64,000 nt of DNA from positions 1-64,000 of the forward strand of contig JADLHI010000449.1 of NCBI GenBank assembly GCA_020848895.1, in the 5' to 3' direction. The position numbers and the translations under genes are program-made. Origin of the DNA: Hyphomonadaceae bacterium (GTDB lineage: Bacteria; Pseudomonadota; Alphaproteobacteria; Caulobacterales; Aquidulcibacteraceae). The notes beneath the pieces are model-generated. The model was not told the origin of the DNA. It saw nothing but the letters and a program-made list of their open reading frames with translations, and searched no databases. Of this stretch, positions 18,178 to 27,451 are shown piece after piece; position 1 is the first letter of the stretch; the number at the start of each line of letters is the position of its first letter.

Positions 18178-19526
18178 TGCCGATCTCCGATGAATAAGAG
18201 CCTGCCGACCAAGCCTTCAAGCGCGGCCTCGCCTTGGGCCTGGGCGGCCGCCAAAGCGATCGCGGCCAGGCGCTTGTCGAGCAGGCTGGCGCGCGCGGTT
18301 TCGTAGGTCAGGACAGGCACGTCGCCGTTCTCCGCCGCGGTGCGCAAGATGTCGGTCTCGCGCGCGAGGGCGGCCACCTCCGCGTCCAGAATCGCGCGTT
18401 GGGCTGCGATCCGTCTTAGACTCCCAACCTGCAGCGCGATGTCGGCGCGCGATTGAAACACGCGCTGATCGTAGTCGGCCTGCAGTTCCGCCCGCGTCGC
18501 GCGGGCTATGGCGATGTCGCCCCGGCCGCGGTTCCAAAGCGGCAAGATGAAACTTAAGCCGACGCCGCTGGTGCGCACATCGCTGGTGTCGCGCGCGCGC
18601 GACAAGGAGAGCGTGGGCAAGGGCAAGGCCGCGACGCGCGCAAATCGCAGGCTCGCTTCATTGGCCTCGTAGCTTGAACGCAAAGCTTCGAGATCGCCGC
18701 GCGTTGACAGGGCGACCTCGAACAAATGGGCGGCGTCGAGATCGGCTGGGTCGTGAAGCGTGAGATCACCGACTAACGGCGCCTGTTCGTCGGGCCCCAG
18801 CGCCAAGAACGCGCCCAATTCCGTCTCGGCGCCGGCGAGGTCGCGTTCAAGCGTGGCATGGCGATCGACGGCGTCGAGATAACCGATGCGCCGGAGCGCC
18901 AGATCGTCGAGCCGGGCGTCTCCATCAGCGACGGCGCGCTCATAGGCGCGCAATTGCACCTGGGTGTCGGCGACCGCTTGCGCGGCGACCTCGACTTGGC
19001 GGCGCAAATAAATGACGCGAATGGCGGCGTCGCGCGCTTGCATCGCAGCGCTCCACTCGGTCCACGCCATTTCAAGGCGGATGCGTTGCTGTTCGGCGCG
19101 CATGCGGGCGCGGGCGTTAGGATGATTGATCAGCGCCGTCACGACATCGAGGCTAAGACCTGCGCTCAACGCATCGAACGCGCTAACATTGGTGGGGTGG
19201 TCGTAGGCGAGTTGCAATTGTGGGTCGGGCAACAGGCCGGCCGCAAAGGCTTGCGCGGTTGCGACGCCCGCTTGCGCCCGCGCCAGACGCAGCGCTGGAC
19301 TTCGGCGCACCGCCCATGCCGCGACGTCGATATCGCTGAGCGGCGCCCCTTCCAGCATCCCGTCGGAGCGTCCGCGCAGACCGTCCAAGGTGTCGGCAAG
19401 CGGCGAGGCGGCGTTGACCACTTCCCCCGCGAGCAGATGCGGCGTTGCCTCATCGATGGCGGGACTTGCGCATGCGCCGAGCGCCGCAAGTCCCACGCTC
19501 GCAAAGAGTCTTGTCGTTTGCCGCAT
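18174..19526 (-). CDS. TolC-family outer-membrane efflux lipoprotein
   Basis: A 450-residue outer-membrane channel protein, first gene of the efflux operon. Lipobox LGACAS near residue 15-18 marks it as a lipoprotein. Two long alpha-helical repeats typical of TolC/CusC proteins follow (SPALRLARAQAGVATAQAFA and the second-half RDTSDVRTSGVGLSFILPL). ATG 19526 gives the exact signal sequence; a start at 19562 would bury it. The operon then continues adaptor, pump, PepSY, regulator, kinase. Confidence 0.9.
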   Translation of the reverse strand: MRQTTRLFASVGLAALGACASPAIDEATPHLLAGEVVNAASPLADTLDGLRGRSDGMLEGAPLSDIDVAAWAVRRSPALRLARAQAGVATAQAFAAGLLPDPQLQLAYDHPTNVSAFDALSAGLSLDVVTALINHPNARARMRAEQQRIRLEMAWTEWSAAMQARDAAIRVIYLRRQVEVAAQAVADTQVQLRAYERAVADGDARLDDLALRRIGYLDAVDRHATLERDLAGAETELGAFLALGPDEQAPLVGDLTLHDPADLDAAHLFEVALSTRGDLEALRSSYEANEASLRFARVAALPLPTLSLSRARDTSDVRTSGVGLSFILPLWNRGRGDIAIARATRAELQADYDQRVFQSRADIALQVGSLRRIAAQRAILDAEVAALARETDILRTAAENGDVPVLTYETARASLLDKRLAAIALAAAQAQGEAALEGLVGRLLFIGDRQ

Positions 19527-19702
19527 CGGCCGTGACGCCCCAGTTTGATCCGATGAGACCAATATTGCGCGAGATTGTTAATCACGCGGCAACGGCTTTC
19601 ACCCGGCGGGCGTCAGCGTGTAACGCCAGCGCTTATCAAGTCCCGCATGGGCGTCACATGAACTGGACATTGGGTATCGGTAATGCGCGCAATGGGCGTG
19701 CG

Positions 19703-20086
19703 TCAGCGTAAACAGCCGGCGCCGATCTGGTTCAAAGGGGTGCGTATCTTCAAGGATCGGCCGTCTGCGAGGCGCAAGTGCAGGATGGCGAAATCACCCT
19801 CCGGCGGGATTGCCGGGGCGATCACCGCCAGCACGTTGCCGCCTATCGGCGCGAGCGACAAACGCATGGGGTTTGCGCCAATGACGGTCGAAACCGAACC
19901 GCTGGCGGCGAGCGGACCTCCGGCCAGGTCGCGCACGCGCACTTCGATGCGCGCATCGACCGCGCCGGTCTCAACCACCACGCCGGCTATTTCGCTTACA
20001 TGACCGCCGCACAGCGGCGCCGGCGTCGCGCGCGCTGGCGCCGCCGCGGCGCTCAAGAACACCGCCGCGAGGAAAATTGACCGCAT
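19703..20086 (-). CDS. Periplasmic protein of unknown function (127 aa)
   Basis: Signal peptide MRSIFLAAVFLSAAAAPARA then a beta-rich domain with two cysteines (LCGGHV and the C-terminal GAGCLR) that could form a disulfide. GGAGG six bases before ATG 20086 fixes the start. The family is not recognised. It is upstream of the TolC gene on the same strand but separated by 176 bp, so probably its own unit. Confidence 0.65.
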   Translation of the reverse strand: MRSIFLAAVFLSAAAAPARATPAPLCGGHVSEIAGVVVETGAVDARIEVRVRDLAGGPLAASGSVSTVIGANPMRLSLAPIGGNVLAVIAPAIPPEGDFAILHLRLADGRSLKIRTPLNQIGAGCLR

Positions 20087-20223
20087 GGCGCGCCTCCGAA
20101 AACTGGCTTTGCAAACGCGCACCTATAGTAGAGTGCGACGCGGGGCTTCTCAATCAGGTCCGGCATGAAGTCGCCGGCGCGATCCTCGGAGCGCACGTGC
20201 CGGGCTAGGTTGGAGCAACGAGC

Positions 20224-20661
20224 TTGGCGCTGACACTATCCATCATTCTCACCGCAATCGTCGTACTTGTGTGCACGTTGTTTCACTACGAGGCGATCAG
20301 CCGCCTCGACACTTTCGCGCGGACGCGGCGCTGGCCCAATCACGCGATCCTCGTGTGGGTGCTGAGCGCGCTGCTTCTCATACATGCGGCCGAGATCGGG
20401 CTCTTTGCCGGTATCTATGGGGTGGCCGAACTTATCGGTATCGGCAGGCTCCGGAGCGAAAGCGTTTTGACGCCGGCGGAATATTTCATCTTTGCCGCGG
20501 AGACCTATTCGTCGTTAGGTTCGACGGATGTCACGCCTGAGGGCGAGATCCGTTTGATGTCGAGTTTGTCCTCGCTGATCGGCATTTTGTTGCTTGCGTG
20601 GTCGGCCTCCTTCTTGTTCTCGCTGGTGGAGCGCTGGCGCGCCCCGCCCCCCACGCCATGA
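20224..20661 (+). CDS. Two-TM ion-channel-like membrane protein
   Basis: A 145-residue inner-membrane protein with helices near residues 3-22, 40-65 and 110-135. A re-entrant pore-like segment lies before the last helix (ETYSSLGSTDVTP), reminiscent of the P-loop of two-TM potassium channels but without the canonical TVGYG filter. TTG 20224 has GGAG upstream. Homologues in alphaproteobacteria are usually named ion channel family proteins; the transported ion is unknown. Confidence 0.65.
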   Translation: MALTLSIILTAIVVLVCTLFHYEAISRLDTFARTRRWPNHAILVWVLSALLLIHAAEIGLFAGIYGVAELIGIGRLRSESVLTPAEYFIFAAETYSSLGSTDVTPEGEIRLMSSLSSLIGILLLAWSASFLFSLVERWRAPPPTP

Positions 20662-20677
20662 CAATGAAGAACTGGCG

Positions 20678-22096
20678 ATGACGCACGCCGCACCAAGATC
20701 GCCTGCGCTCGCCCCGCTCATCGTATCGGCGGCGCTGCTGATGGAGACGACTGACGCTACAGTGCTGGCGACGGCCTTGCCGACCATCGCTGGGGCGCTC
20801 AATGCACCGGTTTTGTCGCTGAAACTTGCGCTCGCGAGCTATCTGGTGGCGCTGGCGGTGTTCATCCCCATGAGTGGTTGGCTCGCCGACAGGATCGGCG
20901 CCAAGCCGGTGTTCATGGCCGCGATCGGCGTCTTCCTTCTGGGCTCGTTGCTCTGCGCCATGCAAACAAATCTCTCGGGGCTCGTGCTGGCGCGCGCCAT
21001 CCAGGGCTTCGGCGGCGCGATGATGACCCCGGTCGGGCGTCTCATCGTCTTGCACAGTACGCCCAAGCAAGAGCTGGTGCGGGCGATGACGTTCATCACC
21101 TTGCCTGCGCTGCTTGGACCGGCGCTGGGGCCGCTCGTCGGGTCGATAGTCGCCGCCAGCGTTGGCTGGCGATGGATATTCCTGATCAATCTGCCGATCG
21201 GAGTTTTGGGATTGGCGCTGGCATGGCGCTTTCTGCCAAGCCCGCCGGTAGAGCCGCACCCGCGCTTCGATTGGCCGGGCTTTGCGCTTGCGGGCGCAAG
21301 TCTTGGCGCGGCGTTGTTCGGCATGTCGGCGCTCGGGGATCACCTGATCGCCACACAAGCGGCGGCGGCGCTCATCTTGGCCGGCGGCGCCGGTCTTGTG
21401 CTTTACTGGCGCCATGCGCTTCGCGCGCCTGCGCCCTTGCTCGATCCTCGTCTTTTCGATTGGCGGACATTCCGGGTCGGGGTCATCGGCGGACTGTTGT
21501 TTCGAACCAGCGGCGGCGCGCTGAGCTTCCTGCTGCCGCTTCTGTTCCAACTGGGATTCGGCTTCAGCATCATCATGTCTGGCGCGCTCTCTGCCGTGTT
21601 CGCGCTGGGCAGCCTCATCATGCGGGGTCTCGCGCCCGGCTTGATCGACCGTTTCGGCTTTCGCCCGGTCTTGGCGGCAGGCACGCTTGCAAGCGGCGCT
21701 TGCGTCGCGGGTTTTGCTGCATTCCAAGATTATTCGCCGTGGTTGCTTGCCTTGCTGCTGTTGGCGGGTGCGGCCCAGGCTGCGGTCTTCACCGCCGCCA
21801 ACGGCGTCGCCTATGCCGAGATCGACGAGGCCGACATGAGCCGGGCCACCAGCTTGGCCGCGGTGTCGCAGCAAGCCGCGATCACGTTGGGCATTGCGGT
21901 CGGGGCCAGCGTGCTGCAAGCCGGTGGCGATCCGGCCCCGCATGCGCCGCCGCTAGCCGCGCATTTTGCACCGGCCTTTCTCGCCGTCGCGATTGTCAGC
22001 ACAAGCGCCCTGGCGCTCTTTCTGGCGCTGCGGCGCGGCGACGGCGACAGTTTACGCCACAAACATTCCGACCATCGTAAAGCCCATGGGCTCTGA
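20678..22096 (+). CDS. MFS drug exporter (DHA2/EmrB-QacA type)
   Basis: A 472-residue MFS antiporter with about 14 helices. Landmarks are the TM1 motif (LLMETTDATVLATALPTI), motif A (GWLADRIGAKPVFM) and motif C (ALLGPALGPLVG). ATG 20678 is chosen because the longer frame from 20594 reads through the preceding gene's coding region. It lies 16 bp after the channel-like gene, suggesting joint transcription. Export of hydrophobic toxic compounds is the family role; the substrate is not known. Confidence 0.9.
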   Translation: MTHAAPRSPALAPLIVSAALLMETTDATVLATALPTIAGALNAPVLSLKLALASYLVALAVFIPMSGWLADRIGAKPVFMAAIGVFLLGSLLCAMQTNLSGLVLARAIQGFGGAMMTPVGRLIVLHSTPKQELVRAMTFITLPALLGPALGPLVGSIVAASVGWRWIFLINLPIGVLGLALAWRFLPSPPVEPHPRFDWPGFALAGASLGAALFGMSALGDHLIATQAAAALILAGGAGLVLYWRHALRAPAPLLDPRLFDWRTFRVGVIGGLLFRTSGGALSFLLPLLFQLGFGFSIIMSGALSAVFALGSLIMRGLAPGLIDRFGFRPVLAAGTLASGACVAGFAAFQDYSPWLLALLLLAGAAQAAVFTAANGVAYAEIDEADMSRATSLAAVSQQAAITLGIAVGASVLQAGGDPAPHAPPLAAHFAPAFLAVAIVSTSALALFLALRRGDGDSLRHKHSDHRKAHGL

Positions 22097-22102
22097 GCCA
22101 GA

Positions 22103-22984
22103 TCAGTTCGCGGCGATCGGGGCGACTGCGCCCTCACCTCTTTTGTAGGTGTCGTCAAAATAACGTTCCAACAAATCCACGGCGGCGAGCTGGACCCGCG
22201 CCGCCGCGCCCAAAGCGGCCGCATCGCGGCGCTCGATTGCTACTCTAAGCGCGTGTTGCAACTCGCTCATCATATCGGCCACCGCCCCATCTGAGACGCG
22301 CGCGCGGATCGCGTCCCATTGCTGGGCGGAGAACGCGGCCGCTGTAGCGGCCTCGGTCCAATTGGGACGGCCCGGGAGCGCCAGGGCAGCCAGTTTGAAG
22401 CCAGAATAGTCAAGCAACGCCACTTCGATCGGCTGAGCGCGCGTGGCTGGCGCCGTACTTTCTTCGAGCACCCTATAGGCCTCCATCGCCGCGAGCGCCG
22501 CAGCTGGTGCGTCGTTGCGCCCAAGCGCCGCCATCGCTTCGGCTACGTGGGTCTGCGCCAAGGCGAACCGCGCCGGATCCATGCGCGACTGCACCGCGTT
22601 GAGCGCATCCACCAGAGCCTGGCCGCTTTGGCGATAGGCAGCGGTTTCACCGCGCAGCACAGCGTCTACGAAATCCTCGGCCGCGGATGCGGGCGCGGAC
22701 AAGAACGCATCCGGCGCTTGCGTGCGCGGCCTATAGGCCAGGGTCTCGTCGCGCTGCAAAATCGCGCCGTCTGCGCCCAACGCGAGCGCCACATGGGCGC
22801 CGTCCGCGGCGAAACGCACGACATAGCGGTCGCCGCCGAGACGTTGGGCGGCGCTGTCAGCGGGTGCGCCCGCTGCGGTCGCAGCCTGCCTCACCGGCGC
22901 CGGCGGGGCCGCTTGTTGAGCCTGACAATTGGCGAGCACCATCGCCGCCGCCGTAGCGATCAGAAATCTCGATGCCGCTTTCAT
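22103..22984 (-). CDS. Hypothetical lipoprotein (293 aa)
   Basis: A secreted lipoprotein with lipobox LANC (cysteine about residue 20) and a mostly helical body. GGAGG six bases before ATG 22984 fixes the start. It meets the MFS gene tail to tail with a 6-bp gap. No family is recognised, and the body shows no catalytic motif. Confidence 0.7.
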   Translation of the reverse strand: MKAASRFLIATAAAMVLANCQAQQAAPPAPVRQAATAAGAPADSAAQRLGGDRYVVRFAADGAHVALALGADGAILQRDETLAYRPRTQAPDAFLSAPASAAEDFVDAVLRGETAAYRQSGQALVDALNAVQSRMDPARFALAQTHVAEAMAALGRNDAPAAALAAMEAYRVLEESTAPATRAQPIEVALLDYSGFKLAALALPGRPNWTEAATAAAFSAQQWDAIRARVSDGAVADMMSELQHALRVAIERRDAAALGAAARVQLAAVDLLERYFDDTYKRGEGAVAPIAAN

Positions 22985-23224
22985 GACCTTCCTCCAACAT
23001 TGCGCGCCGCGTGGATGTGTGATCGCACCGCACGCCTCGCTCGTGCGCCACACTAACCCAAGCGGCGCGGCTAAAGCGCGGCGGCAATATTGAGGATTGC
23101 CAATGTCCTGGCCAAGTGACGCCGAGCGGCGGTGCGCTACGCGCGATGCCGAGACCTGCAGTCGTTGCACGCACCCGCGAGAAGCGCGGCGCGGGGCCCC
23201 ACGCCACGCGCAATAGGAAGTTGA

Positions 23225-23425
23225 ATGAACGCAAACACTACCGAGGCAATCCGTGTGCGCGCGCTGGCGCTTGCCGACAGCGGGCAGTTCAATCATTGGG
23301 AAGAAATCGGCGCCAGCCTGATGGCGGAAGGCTTCGCCTTGGCGATGGAAACGCTCGAAGCTGACGCTTCACTCAGAACCGCCTTGAACGCACGATGCGC
23401 GCTGAAGCGCAGCGGCTCTCTTTGA
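23225..23425 (+). CDS. Small conserved hypothetical protein (66 aa)
   Basis: A compact protein (IRVRALALADSGQFNHWEEI, then LMAEGFALAMETLEAD) resembling small alphaproteobacterial proteins of unknown role. AGGAAG before ATG 23225 supports the start. The 240 bp between it and the lipoprotein gene hold only the two divergent promoter regions and no clear element. Confidence 0.65.
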   Translation: MNANTTEAIRVRALALADSGQFNHWEEIGASLMAEGFALAMETLEADASLRTALNARCALKRSGSL

Positions 23426-23482
23426 AGACTGCACAAAGCACTCGATCTACCCGTCTTGGCGCCAACCCTGCGGAAAAAACAT

Positions 23483-24130
23483 TTAAACGACTTCGCTGCG
23501 GCCACCCAATGATGTCTCGTTCGACGATGTGCGCCCTCGAATAAGCACTGCGCCCGCCATTACGCCGAATAGCGCCTGCAACGCGTAGATGACGAACGCG
23601 CCGGCGACGTTCATCGCCATCGCGCCCGAGACCAGCAGGGTCGCCGTTACGGCGCCAATCGCGAGGCCCGCGATGGCGATGACACGTTCTATGGCGCCGA
23701 GGCGGAACAACTGAACGCTCCAAACCGTGATCGCCACCGCGACCCCATAGACTGCGCCATTGGCCAGCGCTTGGTTGAACTCCCAGCACAGACGCAACAC
23801 GTCTTCTGAGGCTGCGCGCGCGTGCAAAGCTGGAGCGACAAAGCCGTTAATTGTGCCCGCAAGCACGTTGGCCATTGACGCCATCGCGTAGGCCACGAGG
23901 CCCACAAACACAGAGAAGCGCTGCAGACCACAGCGCCATGCCAGACGGGCATAGCCCGCGAGTGAGATAATGATGAGCAGGATCATCGCGGCGTGGACAG
24001 GCGCCCCCAGCCGCGAATCAAAGTCGCTCGGGTGATGCGCCATGACGGCGACGGACAGAGCCGAAGCCAGAGCAAGCGAGACGCCAGCCGTCCGGTCGTT
24101 ACTGCCGCCGCCTTTGTCGATCTGGTCCAT
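23483..24130 (-). CDS. Multi-pass membrane protein, hypothetical (215 aa)
   Basis: Six or seven hydrophobic segments with His and Arg residues in loops (AHHPSDFD near residue 31, WRCGLQRF). No family is recognised. It is divergent from the TetR regulator gene across 96 bp, a layout that usually means the regulator controls it. Confidence 0.7.
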   Translation of the reverse strand: MDQIDKGGGSNDRTAGVSLALASALSVAVMAHHPSDFDSRLGAPVHAAMILLIIISLAGYARLAWRCGLQRFSVFVGLVAYAMASMANVLAGTINGFVAPALHARAASEDVLRLCWEFNQALANGAVYGVAVAITVWSVQLFRLGAIERVIAIAGLAIGAVTATLLVSGAMAMNVAGAFVIYALQALFGVMAGAVLIRGRTSSNETSLGGRSEVV

Positions 24131-24226
24131 AGCCCCTGCCCCCTGCCGTGCTAGGAGTGCTCATAAGCGGGACGCCCGTTCGGCCCCACGAACTTCTGAA
24201 GTCAAAAGTTCGGTCGGAGAGAATTT

Positions 24227-24733
24227 ATGGATCGGCCAGCATCCAACACGCGCCTGGCGATCGTCGCGGCGTTCAACCGCTTGGTGCTCTCGACGCGCCG
24301 CGCCCGGCCGCCAGTGGCGCACTTGCTGCGCGAAGCAGGTGTGGCGCGATCAACGCTCTACAGCCACTTCGACGACCGCGATGCGCTTCTCCTGGAAGCG
24401 ATGAAAGGTCCGCTGTCGGTTCTGGCCGACGCGCTGATGAGCGAGGGCCACGACGAACGTCTCGTCGGTCTGCTGGAGCATTTCTGGCAGCAGCGGCGCG
24501 GCGCGCTCGATGTCCTGCAAGGCAAGTTCGCAACACGCCTGGTGCGCGTGCTCGCCGATCTCATCATGGCGCGCGACGCCACGCTTGAACGCAATGATGC
24601 CATCCGCCTCGCCGACAGCCAGATTGGATTTATCCGTCTCTGGGTATCGGGCGAGACGCCCGGCACGTCCGAGGCGCTGGCAGCCAAAATGGTCGCCAGC
24701 GCACATGCGTACCGGGCGATGCTGCGTGAGTGA
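24227..24733 (+). CDS. TetR/AcrR-family transcriptional regulator
   Basis: A 168-residue repressor. The N-terminal helix-turn-helix is visible (VAHLLREAGVARSTLYSHF then DDRDALLLEAM); the rest is a helical ligand domain. It is short for the family (usually 190-220), mainly in the C-terminal part. The divergent membrane protein gene at 23483-24130 is its probable target. Confidence 0.88.
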   Translation: MDRPASNTRLAIVAAFNRLVLSTRRARPPVAHLLREAGVARSTLYSHFDDRDALLLEAMKGPLSVLADALMSEGHDERLVGLLEHFWQQRRGALDVLQGKFATRLVRVLADLIMARDATLERNDAIRLADSQIGFIRLWVSGETPGTSEALAAKMVASAHAYRAMLRE

Positions 24734-24771
24734 CTAGCCGACGGTACTGCGGCGGCCCAAACAAGTTGCGA

Positions 24772-25704
24772 TCAAAACGTCAGCGAAACCCAGTTGGATT
24801 CGAACAGGCGCTCGGCATCTTTGACCGCCAAGCGCTGCAGGCAATAGAGTTGCCAATAGTCGGCCCAAAGCGGATCGGTCGGTGGCAAATATTCAGCAAC
24901 CAGCCCCAGATCGATCGCATCTTCGTAGCCGACCATTTGCCCATGCGAGGGAAAGCGCTTGGTGTCCATCAAGTCGTTGGCGATCTTGGTGACGTTGCCC
25001 GATCCGCCGCGAAACATCCATTGCTGCAACTGGGTCTCCGCGAACTTGCGGGCTCGCGCGCGAACAGCCTCGAACATCTTGACGGTCGCGGGATCGAGTT
25101 TGGCCAGCATCATGCGGGCGACCGGGTCGTCGGGATTGGCGCGGAGTGCGGCCTCATGCGTCTCGTAAGCGTCCAAGAAGCAAAGCACCGAATGATTGAT
25201 GCGGTTGCCGCGTCCGTCTTCGAGAATGATCTGGGGATCAATCGGCCCGAGTTCGGAGGAGTCGCTCATGATGATCTTGTTGGCGCCAAGCGCCATCAAG
25301 GTGCCCGCGCTTTTCGCGTAGTCTGGCACAATGACGTGGAGCGTCGCGCCATCGACCTTCTTGTGCACGAGCGTGATGAGCTTCTCAGCCGCGTCCGGAT
25401 CGCCGCCCGGCGTGTGCAGCAGAAGCGAGAGATCTTCGCCTTCGTTCACATTGGTCAAGAGATCGACGAAGCCCAGCGTATCGTCGCGCTTGATGAGCGC
25501 GTCCTCGCCGCAGACAAAGCAAATAAGACGCCGGCTGGTCGCCTGTTCGATCTTCTTGATAAGGGATTGGCGCAGATAGCGGTCCGAATGTGAGGCCTGA
25601 AACATGGGCGTCTTCAGCGCCGGCGCTGGCCGCTGGCCGCTGTTGGCTTCGCCCTCCTCTGGCTGACCGTCTCCGGCCTCGTTGCCGTTTGTCTCGCTCG
25701 CCAT
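24772..25704 (-). CDS. ClpP-fold serine protease (SDH family) of ubiquitin-like operon
   Basis: A 310-residue crotonase/ClpP-fold protein of the SDH_sah (Pfam PF01972-type) family. A Gly-rich oxyanion loop (LLLHTPGGDPDAAEKL, residues 94-109) precedes the nucleophile Ser132 with neighbouring Lys131 in YAKSAGTLMALGANKIIMS, and the SSELGPIDPQI segment follows. No signal peptide, so it acts in the cytoplasm. The first ~35 residues look disordered. It is last in a five-gene operon, 11 bp after DUF6527. Inference: it may mature the ubiquitin-like protein or remove it from targets, alongside the JAMM domain. Confidence 0.88.
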   Translation of the reverse strand: MASETNGNEAGDGQPEEGEANSGQRPAPALKTPMFQASHSDRYLRQSLIKKIEQATSRRLICFVCGEDALIKRDDTLGFVDLLTNVNEGEDLSLLLHTPGGDPDAAEKLITLVHKKVDGATLHVIVPDYAKSAGTLMALGANKIIMSDSSELGPIDPQIILEDGRGNRINHSVLCFLDAYETHEAALRANPDDPVARMMLAKLDPATVKMFEAVRARARKFAETQLQQWMFRGGSGNVTKIANDLMDTKRFPSHGQMVGYEDAIDLGLVAEYLPPTDPLWADYWQLYCLQRLAVKDAERLFESNWVSLTF

Positions 25705-25715
25705 TTCCCTCTTCC

Positions 25716-26060
25716 CTACCTCTTAGGCACGCTGTCGCGGGCCCATTGGACGCGTGCGCGCCTTATAAAATAGTGACACCGTCGGCCCGGCGCCGTGAAA
25801 TCAATGCTGGGATGCACAGAAAGCGTCTCAAGATCGGTGACGGTCCAATGCGGGCGGGTATTGGGATCGAGCGGAATTGAGATTCGGTGACCGCTCCGGC
25901 ACGGGCAGTCGAAGGCGAGCCATTTGGGCTTGGCGCGCGTGCCGACAAGCACCGCGCCGTTCCTCGGTAAGCGTTCGGGAATGTCGGGCGCTGCCTCGAC
26001 CGAGGCCACGATGCGCCAGGGAAAGATCGGCAGCCACTGCCACCACTTAATTTGGCTCAT
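25716..26060 (-). CDS. DUF6527 zinc-binding protein
   Basis: A 114-residue protein with a compact metal site: Cys52, Cys54 and His58 in DCPCRSGHRI, and Cys95-His96 in CHYFIRR. The central segment (KPKWLAFDCPC, PSIDF) is typical of DUF6527. This family is repeatedly found with bacterial E2 and JAMM-E1 genes; a treble-clef-like adaptor or E3-like role is an inference only. ATG 26060 overlaps the stop of the E1 gene as ATGA. Confidence 0.85.
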   Translation of the reverse strand: MSQIKWWQWLPIFPWRIVASVEAAPDIPERLPRNGAVLVGTRAKPKWLAFDCPCRSGHRISIPLDPNTRPHWTVTDLETLSVHPSIDFTAPGRRCHYFIRRARVQWARDSVPKR

Positions 26061-27451
26061 CGGGTCCACGTCAGGTCAAGGAAAGGCTCGCCCGCGCCGC
26101 GCCCCCATTTGCCGGACGCGGGGTGACAATAGTGGCGCTCGCCCGGTTCGGCGCGGTTTTGCGAAATCTCGCGGTCGTGCAGGCGAAGCAGAAGCTCGCT
26201 GGGCGCGGGGCTTGACCCATAACCCGTCAAGCGTTCGATCAACTCACTGACGGCGGCCGCCGCCACCCAGGTGGTGAAGTTGACAACGGCCGGCTCCACA
26301 CCTTCGAGCGCGGGCGCATAGCCTTCATCGGCCAAGCGCACGCGTTCTTCAGGCGTCATCAGTTCCGCGGCCGCGCGTGCTGTGTCGATGCGGCCGCGGC
26401 AGACGAGACAGGCTTGCCCCGGCGCTAAATAGGTGACCCGCGCATCAATACCCGACAATGCCCCATCCGCGCCGGAGGAAAGCAGGACGCCGCAATCGAT
26501 CACGGGTGTTAGCGCATAGGTCGCCAGCCGCGACAGAACGAGACGGCCGGCGTTGTCGTCGGTGCAGCCGAAGATGAGATCACAATCGGTCATCGCCCGC
26601 GCCGCACCCTCCATCATCAGCGTCGCTTGCAGGCGCCTGCATTCTGTTGTTGGCGCGATGCGCGTCAGGTGGTCGGCGAGCACGTCCACTTTGGGGCGGC
26701 CGACGTCGGCGGGCGTCGATCCATAGACGCGCGTCAGATTGCTCTGAGAAAGGTGATCGGGATCAAGCAACGTGAATCGCCGCACGCCCAAGCGCACCAA
26801 TTGTTCAGCCACTGCAGAACCGGTGCCGCCGGTCCCGACAATACCTACGTGAATGTCGCCGAGCGTCGCTTGCACGGCGCCGCCGAACGCGCGCACGTTG
26901 CGGTCAAATTCGGCGTCAACGCCCTGCCAAGGCGCGCCATAGCGAGGCTTCAGGCGCAGCCGGTCGCCGACGCGCCAGAGCCGGTCAAAGGCGTGCGCAG
27001 CCCCTTCCTCGTCCTCGACGAAACCTGAAAAGGCGACATCGCCGCCGGCGTCGGGCGAGACGATGAGCGCGCCATAGCGTCCGCTGCCGCTGCGCAGGCG
27101 AAAAAGTTCGGCGATGTCGCGATCGACGCCGCGATCCGCCAGGCTCTGCACCGGCGGCGCGTGTGGATGCGTATGGGTCCAGAGCGCAACCGCCTGCTCG
27201 GCCTCTGCACTGGCCAGATGCGCGACATAGCCGTCGGAGCGGATCGACAATGCGTCGGGCTCGCGCAGGAGATAGGCGTCCTCATCGACCCAACGTATCT
27301 CGCGTCCAAGCACACGCAGGTTTCCCTCAGGCGTGGATATGAGACTGGCCAAGAGCACGCCCGCGCTCTCAACGCGCGAACGGCTCGCGTCCGCGAGTTC
27401 GCCGGCAAGCGCTTCGGACAGAACCAGAGTGACGGCGCCAGTTTGCTTCAT
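26057..27451 (-). CDS. JAMM isopeptidase-E1 (ThiF) fusion protein
   Basis: A 464-residue two-domain enzyme. Residues ~1-150 form a JAB/MPN domain with a complete JAMM zinc motif: Glu28, His93, His95, Ser103 and Asp106 (WTHTHPHAPPVQSLAD keeps H-x-H-x7-S-x2-D). Residues ~180-420 form an E1-like adenylation domain: GIVGTGGTGSAVAEQL (203-218), Asp230 (LLDPD), NLTR (238-241), Lys254, and CTDDNAGR (296-303). Cys348/Cys351 (CLVC) and Cys442 are candidate zinc or thioester cysteines. It would adenylate the C-terminus of the ubiquitin-like protein and, through JAMM, trim or deconjugate it. ATGA overlaps tie it to both neighbours. Confidence 0.92.
   Translation of the reverse strand: MKQTGAVTLVLSEALAGELADASRSRVESAGVLLASLISTPEGNLRVLGREIRWVDEDAYLLREPDALSIRSDGYVAHLASAEAEQAVALWTHTHPHAPPVQSLADRGVDRDIAELFRLRSGSGRYGALIVSPDAGGDVAFSGFVEDEEGAAHAFDRLWRVGDRLRLKPRYGAPWQGVDAEFDRNVRAFGGAVQATLGDIHVGIVGTGGTGSAVAEQLVRLGVRRFTLLDPDHLSQSNLTRVYGSTPADVGRPKVDVLADHLTRIAPTTECRRLQATLMMEGAARAMTDCDLIFGCTDDNAGRLVLSRLATYALTPVIDCGVLLSSGADGALSGIDARVTYLAPGQACLVCRGRIDTARAAAELMTPEERVRLADEGYAPALEGVEPAVVNFTTWVAAAAVSELIERLTGYGSSPAPSELLLRLHDREISQNRAEPGERHYCHPASGKWGRGAGEPFLDLTWTR

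Noticed and set aside
20531..21943. A 470-residue open frame on the minus strand
   Set aside because: It is antisense to the MFS gene, is very rich in Arg, Gln and His without any domain, and reflects GC-rich codon structure.
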